Shown piece after piece: positions 1 through 8,068 of a DNA stretch of 54,092 nt. The stretch is from assembly GCF_009720255.1 (NCBI RefSeq), contig NZ_WJSP02000001.1, positions 1 through 54,092 of the forward strand, written 5' to 3'. The first letter of the stretch is position 1; every line of letters begins with the position of its first letter. The position numbers and the translations under genes are program-made. The stretch is from Agromyces humi. GTDB lineage: Bacteria > Actinomycetota > Actinomycetes > Actinomycetales > Microbacteriaceae. Under the pieces are notes generated by a model. The model did no database searches and was not told the DNA's origin. It saw only the letters and a program-made list of their open reading frames with translations.

Positions 1-117
1 CTGTGGCTCGAGCAGCACCTCGCCAAGTAGCCCGGCGCCGTGCTCGCCGTCACCCACGACCGGTACTTCCTCGACCACGTCGCCGAGTGGATCTGCGAGG
101 TCGACCGCGGTCGGCTC
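1..117 (+). pseudogene. ettA: ettA-like ABC-F fragment (3' part), disrupted
   Basis: Frame 1 encodes a strongly EttA-like stretch around the second Walker B/H-switch region: WLEQHLAK, an in-frame TAG at 28-30, then AVTHDRYFLDHVAEW and CEVDRGRL. In EttA (energy-dependent translational throttle, an ABC-F ATPase on the ribosome) this segment continues with a Tyr-rich stretch. Here homology stops at about 117 and the sequence becomes antisense to a LuxR-type regulator. The stop sits where EttA normally has a Tyr codon (TAC to TAG). I read this as a dead fragment left by a recombination or deletion. The upstream part lies outside the window, so a longer pseudogene is possible. Confidence 0.6.
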
Positions 118-1812
118 GTCGGAGGCCACCACCGGCACGAGCCGGGCGAGCGCGTCCTGGAGCACCGGCGCGGCGGCCGTGTACCCGTCCGTGGTCAGCA
201 TGGCGAGCCCGCGCAGGGCGTCGGCGGCAGCGAGGGCGGAGTCGCCGAGGGGTGGCGCGGGGTCGGCGTCGCGTATCGCTGCTGCGACCTCCGGAAGTCC
301 GACGGCTTCGGCATGCGTTCCGGCCGAGATCGCGGCGATCATCGCGTCGGCGTACGTCGCAAGGGCGGTCTCTCCGTCGTGTCGCTCGAGCAGGCGAGCG
401 GCCGTCACCAGCCGTGCGGCGGCGCCGCGACCGCGGGTCGTGCTCGAGGCGACGTGCGCGCGCACGAGTTCGATGCGCGCACGCTGGTGTTCGTCGAGGA
501 GTGCGGGATCCGCGAGGTCGAGGAGCCGCAGCGCGTCGTTCATCGCGCCCGCCCGGTACGTGTCCTCGGCCGCCATGAGGGCGCGTCTGGACCGAGTTCG
601 CGGGTCGGGCGTGAGCTCGGCACCCCGGGCATGGAATGTCGCGCCGGCGGCCATCCCCCCTCGTGCTTGCGCGCGTCGCGCGGAGCGCACGAGCTCGGCG
701 GCGACCTCCTCGTCGAAGCCGATGGCGGCCTCGGCGAGATGCCAGGCACGCCGGTCGGGGTCGGTGGACGGGTCGGTCGCGGTCGCGAGCGCCCGGTGGG
801 CGGCTCTTCGCGCGCCGACCGGGCTCGCGCGCACGGCAGCAGACCGGACGAGCGGGTGCCGGAATCGAACGCGGGCGCCGAACTCGATCAGTTCGTCCTC
901 GATCGCAGGGGCCACCGCTTCCGTTGCGATGCCCAGAATTGCGGCCGCCCGCTGGATCAGTGCGGGATCGCCGATGGGTTCCACAGCGGCGACCAGCAGT
1001 GCCGATCGCGTCTCGGGCGGCAGTGCTCGGATGCGGTCGACGAACATGTCCTCGATACGACTCGTGAGGCTCGGCGGCGACGTCATGCCGTACCCGCCCG
1101 CGATCTCCACCGCGCCTCTTCCGCGCGACAGGATGAGGAGCGCCAACGGGTTGCCGCGAGCCTCGCCGATCAGCCGATCGCGGACGTCAGGATCGAGCGG
1201 ACCGGAGATCACCGACTCGAGCAGCAGCCGCGCATCGGCGGGCTCGAGCCCCTCGACGATGAGGTCCTCGATACCGGTGAAGTCGTCGCCGACCGGCTCG
1301 CGTACCGCGAAGAGGATGCCGACCGACTCGGCGACGAGCCGGCGTGCGACGAACGTGAGCACTTGAGCGGAGGCGCGGTCCAGCCACTGTGCATCATCGA
1401 TCAGGCAGAGCACCGGTCGAGCACCCGCGGCCTCCGCGAGCAACCCGAGAACCGCGAGTCCGACGAGGAATCGATCCGGCGCTTCCCCGCTCCGTAGGCC
1501 GAAGGCGACGCCGAGCGCTGCCGCCTGAGGTGCGGGCAGCGCATCGAGCCGGTCGAGCACCGGAGAGCACAGTTGGTGGAGACCGGCGTAGGCGAGTTCC
1601 ATCTCCGACTGCACGCCGGTCGCGCGCAGCACCTGGTAGGCCGTGGCCTGCTCGGCTGCGTAATCGAGCAGCGCCGACTTGCCGGCGCCGGCCTCGGCGC
1701 GCAGCACGAGGGCGCGACTCTGGCCACCGCCGAGGCTTGCGATCATCCGGCTGACCGCCTCGCACTCACGCCGCCGGCCCAGCAGTGACGGGCTCGGCGT
1801 GCGGTGCTCCAT
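1..1812 (-). CDS. LuxR-type AAA ATPase transcriptional regulator, truncated at window edge
   Basis: Minus frame open from an ATG at 1812 to the window edge (at least 604 codons). The start has an AGGA about 9 nt upstream; an in-frame ATG at 1842 lacks a good RBS. The N-terminus has a P-loop (EAGAGKSALLDYA, about residues 38-50), then CLIDDAQWLD as Walker B, then a long helical TPR-like region. This is the layout of large LuxR-family (MalT/LAL-like) regulators, which usually run about 900 residues and end in an HTH. Here the recognisable protein ends near position 118, and the last ~40 codons are simply the antisense of the ettA fragment. The HTH has therefore probably been lost unless it resumes beyond the edge. 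It may regulate the neighbouring SnoaL, VOC and SDR genes. Confidence 0.75.
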   Translation of the reverse strand, partial: MEHRTPSPSLLGRRRECEAVSRMIASLGGGQSRALVLRAEAGAGKSALLDYAAEQATAYQVLRATGVQSEMELAYAGLHQLCSPVLDRLDALPAPQAAALGVAFGLRSGEAPDRFLVGLAVLGLLAEAAGARPVLCLIDDAQWLDRASAQVLTFVARRLVAESVGILFAVREPVGDDFTGIEDLIVEGLEPADARLLLESVISGPLDPDVRDRLIGEARGNPLALLILSRGRGAVEIAGGYGMTSPPSLTSRIEDMFVDRIRALPPETRSALLVAAVEPIGDPALIQRAAAILGIATEAVAPAIEDELIEFGARVRFRHPLVRSAAVRASPVGARRAAHRALATATDPSTDPDRRAWHLAEAAIGFDEEVAAELVRSARRAQARGGMAAGATFHARGAELTPDPRTRSRRALMAAEDTYRAGAMNDALRLLDLADPALLDEHQRARIELVRAHVASSTTRGRGAAARLVTAARLLERHDGETALATYADAMIAAISAGTHAEAVGLPEVAAAIRDADPAPPLGDSALAAADALRGLAMLTTDGYTAAAPVLQDALARLVPVVASDEPTAVDLADPLGDVVEEVPVVGDGEHGAGLLGEVLLEPQ

Positions 1813-1858
1813 GATGGCCGATCCTATGTGCTCGGCCGTCATGGTCGCACCGCCGGGT

Positions 1859-2293
1859 TCAGCTCCGCAGTCGCCGGATGAGATCGATCGATCGGATGAA
1901 CCATCGGTCGCCGTCCCGGATGTAGGTCTGGTGGAGCCGGCAGTATCCGTTCCGTGCGCGCGCCGGTGAGCCGTCCCGACCGACGAGGTACTCCGCCGCC
2001 CACACACCTTCGGCGCGCGTCTCGGATCGGAGGGTCAGCTCGGCGCCGAACGCGTGCACGACGAGTGTTCCGTCACCCGCTTCGAGGTCGATCGTCGCTC
2101 CGATGTGCGGGCTCAGCGCGAACCACGCCAGCGAACCGTCCGGGTCGAACACCCGCAGTTGCCCTCCCTCGGCGAAGCATCGCTCGAACTCGTTCCAAGC
2201 CCGGTCGCCGGCGGAACGGCAGAGCCGGCCCTGCAGGGATCGGAGCTCCTCGAAGACGAGCAGGCGGGAGAGCGGTGCGGACTCGTCGATCAT
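1859..2293 (-). CDS. SnoaL-like (NTF2-fold) protein
   Basis: A 144-residue protein with the N-terminal helix pattern of the SnoaL/NTF2-like superfamily: RL..SAGDRAWNEFERCFAEGGQL, then alternating beta strands and a C-terminal HQTYIRDGDRWFIRSI strand pair. These small cone-shaped folds bind hydrophobic ligands and include isomerases, hydrolases and limonene-epoxide-hydrolase relatives. The specific reaction cannot be read from sequence. Its ATG overlaps the stop of the VOC gene upstream (ATGA), so the two are probably translationally coupled. Confidence 0.75.
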   Translation of the reverse strand: MIDESAPLSRLLVFEELRSLQGRLCRSAGDRAWNEFERCFAEGGQLRVFDPDGSLAWFALSPHIGATIDLEAGDGTLVVHAFGAELTLRSETRAEGVWAAEYLVGRDGSPARARNGYCRLHQTYIRDGDRWFIRSIDLIRRLRS

Positions 2294-2961
2294 TCAGGAA
2301 GCTCCTGGCCCGCCGCCGCACGCACCATGTACTCCGCGTACCATTCGGGCCATCCGGCATCCTCGTGTCCGATCCTGGCCTCGTGCGCGCCGTGCGCCTC
2401 CGCGGCCGCGCGCAGGGCCGCTGCCAGCTCGGCGGGCGAGTCGTATCTCGTCTGCACGATTCGGCCCGGGATCCGCTCGGTGACCTCCTGGACGAGCCAT
2501 TCGTTGCCGTCCGGGTCATTGAACGCGACCCATGAGCCGTACGAACGACGCTCGGGCGCGAGGCCGGACACACGAGCTGTCGTGCCGCCGTGGTGGAAGA
2601 CGCCGGTCGCGTCGTGGAAGACGTCGCTGACCGGCGCGCCGGCGCCCTGCAGGGCCGCGCGCGTCGCCTCGATGTCGGATGCCACGAGCTGCAGTCCACG
2701 AACCGACCCCGGCTCGGCGTCGGTCACTCCGGCGCCGAAGATGATCGACGTCGGCGAGCCGGGAGGTGTGAACTCGACGACCCGGTAGTCGTCCGAGATG
2801 ACGAGATCGACGTCGAGCGTCCACCCGAGGCCCGCATAGAACGCCTTCGCCCGGTCGACGTCGCTCACGGGGAGGACGACGACCTCGAGCTTCAGGGCGG
2901 CGGTCGCCTCGTCCGTCGCAGTTCCGGATGCGGTCGCGACGGTCATCGTTTCGGTGTCCAT
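2290..2961 (-). CDS. VOC-family (glyoxalase/dioxygenase-like) protein
   Basis: A 223-residue protein. The ATG at 2961 follows AGAGGG at 6 nt; the frame stays open upstream but without protein-like sequence. One VOC module is visible: VVLPVSDVDRAKAFYAGLGW, the strand VVEFTPPGSPTSIIFG, and WVAFNDPDGNEWLVQEV near residue 150. About 50 C-terminal residues resemble the short tail often found on actinobacterial 'glyoxalase' proteins. VOC proteins are metal-dependent lyases, dioxygenases or drug-binding proteins, and the substrate is unknown here. It heads a two-gene operon with the SnoaL-like gene, divergent from the SDR operon. Confidence 0.85.
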   Translation of the reverse strand: MDTETMTVATASGTATDEATAALKLEVVVLPVSDVDRAKAFYAGLGWTLDVDLVISDDYRVVEFTPPGSPTSIIFGAGVTDAEPGSVRGLQLVASDIEATRAALQGAGAPVSDVFHDATGVFHHGGTTARVSGLAPERRSYGSWVAFNDPDGNEWLVQEVTERIPGRIVQTRYDSPAELAAALRAAAEAHGAHEARIGHEDAGWPEWYAEYMVRAAAGQELPE

Positions 2962-3222
2962 GAGAACCCTCTTTCTTTCGTTCGGATGATTCGAGGGTGC
3001 CGCGGCTCGTCGGGCGGAGGCGCCCGTGCGACACACTGGCGGACACCCGGGACCGTGGGTTGCGGCATCCGGTGCACCGGGGCTTCCCGGGCGACCGGGG
3101 ACCGGTCTCGATGGGACCGGGGACCTTCCCGGGGAGTTGCCCGGGCGCGACGCCGCACCACCGGGCAGCACGCTGGATCGGGTACAGCGTCGGCACGGGC
3201 CGGCCGCGGAAGGGACACACTG
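2962..3222. promoter_or_regulatory. Divergent promoter region between VOC and SDR operons
   Basis: 261 bp without a credible gene separate the VOC/SnoaL operon (minus) from the SDR/LtrA/ABC-F operon (plus). The segment is very G/C-rich and contains repeated GGGACCGG-type words around 3085-3125, which could be a binding site. No convincing -35/-10 pair is visible on either strand. Both flanking genes have clear RBSs (AGAGGG for VOC, GGAAGGG for the SDR). Confidence 0.4.
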
Positions 3223-4140
3223 ATGAACGAGCAACGGAGGGGTCAGGGCGACGCCTTGGTCTGGCTGATCACGGGAAGCTCCCGTGGCTTCGGCAAGGAG
3301 ATCGCTGAAGCCGCGCTCGAACGCGGCGACGTCGTCGTGGCCACCGCCCGGCGCGCAACGGCCATCGACGGATTCGCGCAGCACTACGGTCCGGACCGCA
3401 TCCTGGTCGCCGAACTCGACGTCACCGACGCCGATGCTGCGAGACAGGTCGTCGGCCGCGCCGTTGAGCGGTTCGGCCGTCTGGACGTCGTGGTCGACAA
3501 CGCCGGGTACGCGAACAGCGGGTCGATCGAGGAGACGCCGGAAGAGGACTTCCGGGCGCAAGTCGAGACCAACTTCTTCGGCGTGGTCAACGTCACCCGC
3601 GCGGCACTGCCGGTCATGCGCGCCCAGCGCTCGGGCCTGTTCCTGCAGTTCTCATCCGTGGGCGGCCGCATCGGCGGCACCCCGGGCCTCGGCGCCTACC
3701 AGGCCGCCAAGTTCGCCGTCGAGGGCTTCTCCGAGGTGCTGGCCGCCGAGTCGGCCCCGTTCGGGGTGCGGGTCGTCATCGTCGAGCCGGGTGCATTCCG
3801 CACCGACTGGCAGGGCGCCTCGATGACCAAGCACCCGGTCGGACCCGACTACGAGACGACCGTCGGCGCGATCCACGCGATGCGCGAGCAGGGCGACGGC
3901 AGGCAACCCGGCGACCCGACGCGCGGTGCTCGGGTGCTCGTCGACCTCGCCCACGGCGACCTCGTCCGAGCCGGCGCCGACCTGCCGCTTCGCCTGCCGC
4001 TCGGCAGCGACGCGGTCGCCCGCGTGCTCAGCGGCGAGCAGGTTCGCCTCGAGGAGGCGACGGCGTGGGCCGATGTCAGCCGATCTGCCGATTTCAGGGC
4101 GGATGACGCGGACGCGGCGGTGGGGGGAACTGCAGCATGA
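3223..4140 (+). CDS. Short-chain dehydrogenase/reductase (SDR)
   Basis: A 305-residue classical SDR. The ATG at 3223 has GGAAGGG 8 nt upstream; the frame is open further left but non-protein-like. The Rossmann cofactor motif is TGSSRGFG (residues 17-24), followed by the DNAG variant of NNAG and the catalytic YQAAK (Y159/K163) with the preceding Ser in FSSVGG. It probably uses NAD(P)H to reduce or oxidise an unknown alcohol/ketone in the cytoplasm. Its stop overlaps the ATG of a second SDR (ATGA), so the pair is co-translated. Confidence 0.9.
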   Translation: MNEQRRGQGDALVWLITGSSRGFGKEIAEAALERGDVVVATARRATAIDGFAQHYGPDRILVAELDVTDADAARQVVGRAVERFGRLDVVVDNAGYANSGSIEETPEEDFRAQVETNFFGVVNVTRAALPVMRAQRSGLFLQFSSVGGRIGGTPGLGAYQAAKFAVEGFSEVLAAESAPFGVRVVIVEPGAFRTDWQGASMTKHPVGPDYETTVGAIHAMREQGDGRQPGDPTRGARVLVDLAHGDLVRAGADLPLRLPLGSDAVARVLSGEQVRLEEATAWADVSRSADFRADDADAAVGGTAA

Positions 4141-4994
4141 ACGACACCCTGACCTGGTTCATCACGGGCGCCGGGAGCGGCCTCGGCGCAGCACTCGCCG
4201 AACACGCGCTCGAGACCGGCGATCGGGTCGTCATAGCGGCTCGAAGCGGTCACGATCTCTCCGCGGTCCGTGAACGGCACCCAGAGACCGCGTTCCCGGT
4301 CGCACTCGACGTGGTCGACGCGGAACAGCGGCGCCAGGCGATCGCCGCCGCCACTGAGTGGGCGGGCGGGATCGACGTGCTCGTCAACAACGCCGCGATC
4401 GACTTCCTCGGCGCGCTCGAAGAACAGGACGAACGCGACATCCGTGCCCAGTTCGAAGTGAACGTGTTCGCACCGATCGAACTGATCCGGCTGGTGCTCC
4501 CTGGCATGCGGGCCCGCCGCAGCGGAACGATCGTGAACATCTCGTCGATGGACGGCATCTCCAGCTTGCCGGCGAACGGGTACTATTCGGCGACGAAGTT
4601 CGCGCTCGAGGGCCTCACCGAGGCGCTCTGGCAGGAGATCGAGCCGAACGGGCTGCGGGCGTTCCTCGTCGAGCCCGGATCGTTCCGCACCGGCATCGAG
4701 CGGCGCACGCATGTGTCGGGACGGACGATCCCCGACTACGACGCGACGTCGGGCGCCTTCATCCGAGCCGTGTCGGCCGTGCGGCCGGAGCAATTCCCCG
4801 GTGATCCCGACCGCGCCGCCGAAGCGATCATCGGCAACGTGCGCGCCGCCAAGCCCAGGCATTGGCTGGTGCTCGGCAGCGATGCGTATCGCCGGATCGA
4901 CGAGAAGCTGAGCCGCTTCCACGCCGAGTTCGACTCCGGTCGTGAGCTTGCCGCATCCACCGATTTCCCGGGCAGCGGGCCGGCGGTGCTGTGA
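4137..4994 (+). CDS. Short-chain dehydrogenase/reductase (SDR), second copy
   Basis: A 285-residue SDR beginning in the ATGA overlap with the preceding SDR. It has TGAGSGLG (residues 10-17), NNAA at the NNAG position, and YYSATK with catalytic Y150/K154. The two tandem SDRs are clearly related (same length class, GSFRTG-type C-terminal motif) but divergent, so they look like an old duplication. The substrate is unknown. The gene is followed by a GTGA overlap with the LtrA-like gene. Confidence 0.9.
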   Translation: MNDTLTWFITGAGSGLGAALAEHALETGDRVVIAARSGHDLSAVRERHPETAFPVALDVVDAEQRRQAIAAATEWAGGIDVLVNNAAIDFLGALEEQDERDIRAQFEVNVFAPIELIRLVLPGMRARRSGTIVNISSMDGISSLPANGYYSATKFALEGLTEALWQEIEPNGLRAFLVEPGSFRTGIERRTHVSGRTIPDYDATSGAFIRAVSAVRPEQFPGDPDRAAEAIIGNVRAAKPRHWLVLGSDAYRRIDEKLSRFHAEFDSGRELAASTDFPGSGPAVL

Positions 4995-6028
4995 ACGCGA
5001 ACCGCGACGCCCTGAGACCGCCCCCCGTGGTCAGCCCACCGCGCCGAGCGACCGAACCCGGCCGGCCGGCCGCCGTGCTGCCCGAGGGCGATCGCGTCAC
5101 GATGTTCGAGATCTTCTTCGACCTCGTCTTCGTGTTCGCCCTGATGCGGGTGATCGAGCTCATGGAGACGCAGCAGGGACTGGGCGGCCTCGGCCGAGGG
5201 CTGCTGGTGCTGCTGCTGCTCTGGTGGGCCTGGTGCGCGTTCATCTGGCTCGGCAACCGGGTGCGCCTCGACCGCGGTCGTGTGGTCGTCGCGATCCTCG
5301 TGGCGATGTCGGCGTTGTTCGTTGCGGCGCTGGTGATTCCGTACGCCTGGGAGCCGCCGTCCGACTGGCTGAGCCCGGCCCTCGTACTCGCGCTGGCGTT
5401 CACCGTGGTGCGGGCGAGCTACGTCTCGACGTTCCTCTGGACGTCGCGCGGCGATCGGCGACTCCGCACGCAGGTGCTGATCGATGCGATCCCGCAGACG
5501 GGATCGAGCGTGCTGCTGATCATCGGAGCCGTGCTCGGCGGAGACCTGCAGGGCGTGTGCTGGGCTGTTGCGTTCGCGCTCGACTTCGGGGTGGGATGGC
5601 TCGTCTCCCGCTACAACGGATGGCGGGTTGCCAGTCCGGCGCATTTCGTCGAGCGGCATGGCCTGGTCCTGATCATCGCGCTCGGCGAGACAGTGCTCTC
5701 GTCGGGAGCGGGGGTGGGTTCGGACCTGGATGACGGCACGGTCCACGGGCTGTCGATTGTCGCAGCACTGCTCGCCTTCGTGGTCGTCGTCAGCCTGTGG
5801 TGGGCATACTTCCGCGGCCCGTCGGCCGCAGCCCGACATGCCCTCGTGAGTGCGGACCCGATACGCCGCCCCGCGATCGTGCTCGGCGTGGTCGCCCTTG
5901 GACTTCCCTCCCTCGTGGCGCTGTTCCTCGTCGCAGCCCTCGTGGTCGCCGCCGCCCTCACCACCGCATCTCGGGAACGCCATGCGACCGCCGGCAGTCG
6001 GCAGAAGGAGCACCATCCATGTCCGTGA
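4991..6028 (+). CDS. Low temperature requirement protein A (LtrA)-like membrane protein, shortened
   Basis: A 345-residue protein starting at a GTG that overlaps the SDR stop (GTGA). It has the LtrA hallmark FEIFFDLVFVFALMRV near residue 40, then multiple hydrophobic helices, including the LWWAYF motif. LtrA-like proteins usually have 380-400 residues. Here the segment that normally follows WWAYF (the helix with a conserved Tyr/His-rich 'sYaHlp' patch) appears to be missing, and the sequence jumps to the last helices. Possibly it is internally deleted. The biochemical function of LtrA proteins is unknown. The end overlaps the ABC-F start by 10 bp. Confidence 0.75.
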   Translation: MNANRDALRPPPVVSPPRRATEPGRPAAVLPEGDRVTMFEIFFDLVFVFALMRVIELMETQQGLGGLGRGLLVLLLLWWAWCAFIWLGNRVRLDRGRVVVAILVAMSALFVAALVIPYAWEPPSDWLSPALVLALAFTVVRASYVSTFLWTSRGDRRLRTQVLIDAIPQTGSSVLLIIGAVLGGDLQGVCWAVAFALDFGVGWLVSRYNGWRVASPAHFVERHGLVLIIALGETVLSSGAGVGSDLDDGTVHGLSIVAALLAFVVVVSLWWAYFRGPSAAARHALVSADPIRRPAIVLGVVALGLPSLVALFLVAALVVAAALTTASRERHATAGSRQKEHHPCP

Positions 6029-7626
6029 AATCCACCATCACCCTCCGCGACCTGTCGTTCGAGTGGCCGGACGGGACCGTCGCGCTCGAGCACGTCAACG
6101 GCATCCTCTCTGCGGGTCGCACCGGCCTCGTCGGCCGCAACGGCGCCGGCAAGTCCACCCTGCTGCGGCTGATCGCCGGAGAACTCCACCCGACATCGGG
6201 ACGGGTCGATGCCGACGGCGACATCGGCTACCTGCCACAGACCCTGACGCTGAGCACCTCCACGACCGTGGCCGAACTCCTGGGCATCGACCGGGCGCTC
6301 ACGGCCCTGCGTGCCATCGAGGCGGGTGACGTCGACGAGCGCCACTTCGACGCCGTCGGCGACGACTGGGACATCGAATCCCGCGCCGACGAAGCGCTTT
6401 CGGAGATCGGGTTCTCGGCCGCCGACCTCGGCCGACGCGTCGAGGAGGTCTCCGGCGGTGAGGCCATGCTCATCGCGATCACCGCCCTGCGCCTTCGCCG
6501 CACGGCGATCACCCTGCTCGACGAACCGACGAACAACCTCGACCGGCCCAGCCGGGCGAGACTCGCGCGCATCGTCGACGCGTGGCCGGGCACGCTCGTC
6601 GTCGTGAGCCACGACCTCGAGCTGCTCGAGCACATGGACGACACCGCGGAACTGCACGCCGGCCGGCTCGAGGTGTTCGGCGGCCCGTACAGTGCCTGGC
6701 GGGCATACCGGGACCAGGAGCAGGATGCCGCAACGCAGGCGGCCCGGACCGCACAACTGGCGCTGAACGCCGAGAAGCGCCAGCGCGTCGAAGCCGAGAC
6801 CAAGCTCGCCCGACGCGAACGCACCGCGAGGAAGACGCAGCAGGACGGCGGCATCCCCAAGATCCTCGCAGGCGCCCGCGTCGGCAGGGCCCAAGGATCC
6901 GCCGGATCGATGCGCTCGACCCTCGACGACAGGGTCCGGGCCGCGCAGGCCGCCGTCGACGCCGCCGACTCGCGCGTCCGCAACGACGCGCACATCCGCC
7001 TCACGTTGCCCGATCCCGACGTTCCGCGCAGCCGTCGCATCGCCGAGATCTCCGACTGGAATCGCACGATGGTCATCCAGGGCCCCGAACGCGTGGCCCT
7101 CGTCGGGCCGAACGGGGCCGGGAAGTCGACGCTCTTGGGCCAGCTGCTCACCGGCGCCGAGTCGATGGGCCAGCGACCGCAGGGAACGCTCCTGACCGAT
7201 CGGGTCGGGTTCCTGCCGCAACGCCTCGACGGCCTCGACGAGACCTCGAGTGCTCTGGAGAACGTGAGCGTGGTGGCCCCCGGCGTCACACCCGGGGCCA
7301 TCCGCAACCAGCTCGCGAGGCTCCTGCTGCGCGGGGACACCGTCGACCGTCCCGTGTCGACCCTGTCCGGTGGTGAGCGCTTCCGCGTCGCCCTCGCCCG
7401 GCTGCTGCTCGCCGAGCCGCCAGCGCAGCTGCTCATCCTCGACGAGCCGACGAACAACCTCGACATCGCGAGCGTGGAGCACCTGGCCGAAGCGCTCGAC
7501 GGCTACCGGGGCGCTCTGCTCATCGTCAGCCACGACCAGTCATTCCTGGGCCGGATCGGTATCGACACGGTGATCGAGCTCGACGCAGCCGGGCGAATCC
7601 GGCAGGGCGGAGCGCGAGACAACTGA
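6019..7626 (+). CDS. ABC-F family ATPase (ribosome-associated/antibiotic-resistance type)
   Basis: A 535-residue protein; the ATG at 6019 has GAAGGAG 8 nt upstream, inside the end of the LtrA-like gene. Two ABC domains without transmembrane segments are joined by an Arg/Lys/Ala-rich helical linker (about residues 225-320), as in ABC-F proteins. Domain 1 has GRNGAGKST (39-47), the signature variant VSGGEAML and DEPTNNLD. Domain 2 has GPNGAGKST (about 364), LSGGERF and DEPTNNLD. ABC-F proteins act on the ribosome E site, as translation factors or antibiotic protection proteins. Its partial relative at the window's left edge is EttA-like, a different subfamily. Confidence 0.9.
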   Translation: MSVKSTITLRDLSFEWPDGTVALEHVNGILSAGRTGLVGRNGAGKSTLLRLIAGELHPTSGRVDADGDIGYLPQTLTLSTSTTVAELLGIDRALTALRAIEAGDVDERHFDAVGDDWDIESRADEALSEIGFSAADLGRRVEEVSGGEAMLIAITALRLRRTAITLLDEPTNNLDRPSRARLARIVDAWPGTLVVVSHDLELLEHMDDTAELHAGRLEVFGGPYSAWRAYRDQEQDAATQAARTAQLALNAEKRQRVEAETKLARRERTARKTQQDGGIPKILAGARVGRAQGSAGSMRSTLDDRVRAAQAAVDAADSRVRNDAHIRLTLPDPDVPRSRRIAEISDWNRTMVIQGPERVALVGPNGAGKSTLLGQLLTGAESMGQRPQGTLLTDRVGFLPQRLDGLDETSSALENVSVVAPGVTPGAIRNQLARLLLRGDTVDRPVSTLSGGERFRVALARLLLAEPPAQLLILDEPTNNLDIASVEHLAEALDGYRGALLIVSHDQSFLGRIGIDTVIELDAAGRIRQGGARDN

Positions 7627-7677
7627 CCGAGGCGTCGCCGCCGTGGAGGGGGTGGGGCGTGGCGCAGATCACACGAG

Positions 7678-7714
7678 AAAACCCCTGAGAACTTCTCGTT
7701 CATCAGGGGTTTTT
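7678..7714. terminator. Bidirectional intrinsic terminator
   Basis: A perfect inverted repeat, AAAACCCCTGA (7678-7688) and TCAGGGGTTTT (7703-7713), encloses a 14-nt loop and is flanked by A and T runs. It can end transcripts from the ABC-F operon (plus) and from the minus strand. On the minus strand it lies directly downstream of the CCA end of the tRNA remnant, the usual position for a tRNA terminator. Confidence 0.75.
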
Positions 7715-7750
7715 GGTGGATCTGAGGGGACTCGAACCCCTGACCCCCTG
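7714..7750 (-). other. 3' remnant of a tRNA gene (probable tRNA-Ala): predicted ICE attachment site
   Basis: On the minus strand the last 37 nt of a tRNA are intact: the 3' anticodon-stem bases plus variable loop (CAGGGGGTC), a perfect T-arm (AGGGG-TTCGAGT-CCCCT), acceptor strand CAGATCC, discriminator A and encoded CCA. The 5' half is absent and the sequence becomes unrelated exactly inside the anticodon stem. U at position 70 and the overall pattern fit tRNA-Ala. Actinobacterial tyrosine-recombinase ICEs insert into tRNA 3' ends and leave such a remnant at one end. The terminator beyond the CCA marks the left side as the original chromosome. Confidence 0.65.
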
Positions 7751-7781
7751 ACAGTGCTGCATATCGCTTGAGCGCAAGTGT

Positions 7782-7877
7782 TTGGTTGTGGATGCCGGTA
7801 ATTATACGGGCAGGGCGGCTGTGCGGACGATGTGGAGATGCCGGTTGGTTGTGGTCGATTGGCGGTGTTTGTGGTTG
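7782..7877. repeat. Short direct repeats beside the attachment site
   Basis: TTGGTTGTGG occurs exactly at 7782-7791 and 7845-7854, with a near copy TTTGTGGTTG at 7868-7877. GATGCCGGT occurs at 7791-7799 and 7837-7845. They lie 30-165 bp inside the tRNA remnant, where arm-type sites for an integrase or excisionase would be expected. Chance similarity cannot be excluded. Confidence 0.4.
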
Positions 7878-8017
7878 AAAAAGTACCCAAAAGGGACTCG
7901 GGCGTCGACGTGCGCGCCGGCGCGAGCGGCGCTGATCTCCTGGTGACTGGGGCCGCCGGCCGCACTCGGAACTCTCATGCTCGACGACCAGCAACGACCG
8001 GCGCGCACGTGCAGGCG

Positions 8018-8068
8018 ACCGACGACCGGACTTGAACCCGTGACCGATGGCTTACGCCAAGCCTTACT
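8018..8068 (-). pseudogene. Degenerate tRNA-like 3' fragment
   Basis: On the minus strand a B-box-like GGTTCAAGTCC sits in an imperfect T-arm (ACGGG/CCGGT, one mismatch). It is preceded by a GGCTT/AAGCC hairpin that resembles an anticodon arm but with a 5-nt loop. No D-arm or acceptor 5' strand is visible. It may be the decayed trace of an earlier tRNA-targeted insertion, or coincidental. Confidence 0.3.

Noticed and set aside
40-1497. 485-codon plus-strand open frame at the left end
   Set aside because: Only its first ~26 codons (40-117) are EttA-like; the rest is antisense to the LuxR-type regulator, whose minus-strand frame shows real motifs.
5611-7533. 640-codon minus-strand frame opposite LtrA and ABC-F
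   Set aside because: Shadow of the ABC-F gene; no motifs, while the plus strand has two complete ABC domains.
8018-8068. Functional tRNA gene
   Set aside because: No D-arm, acceptor 5' strand or 7-nt anticodon loop; kept only as a degenerate fragment.
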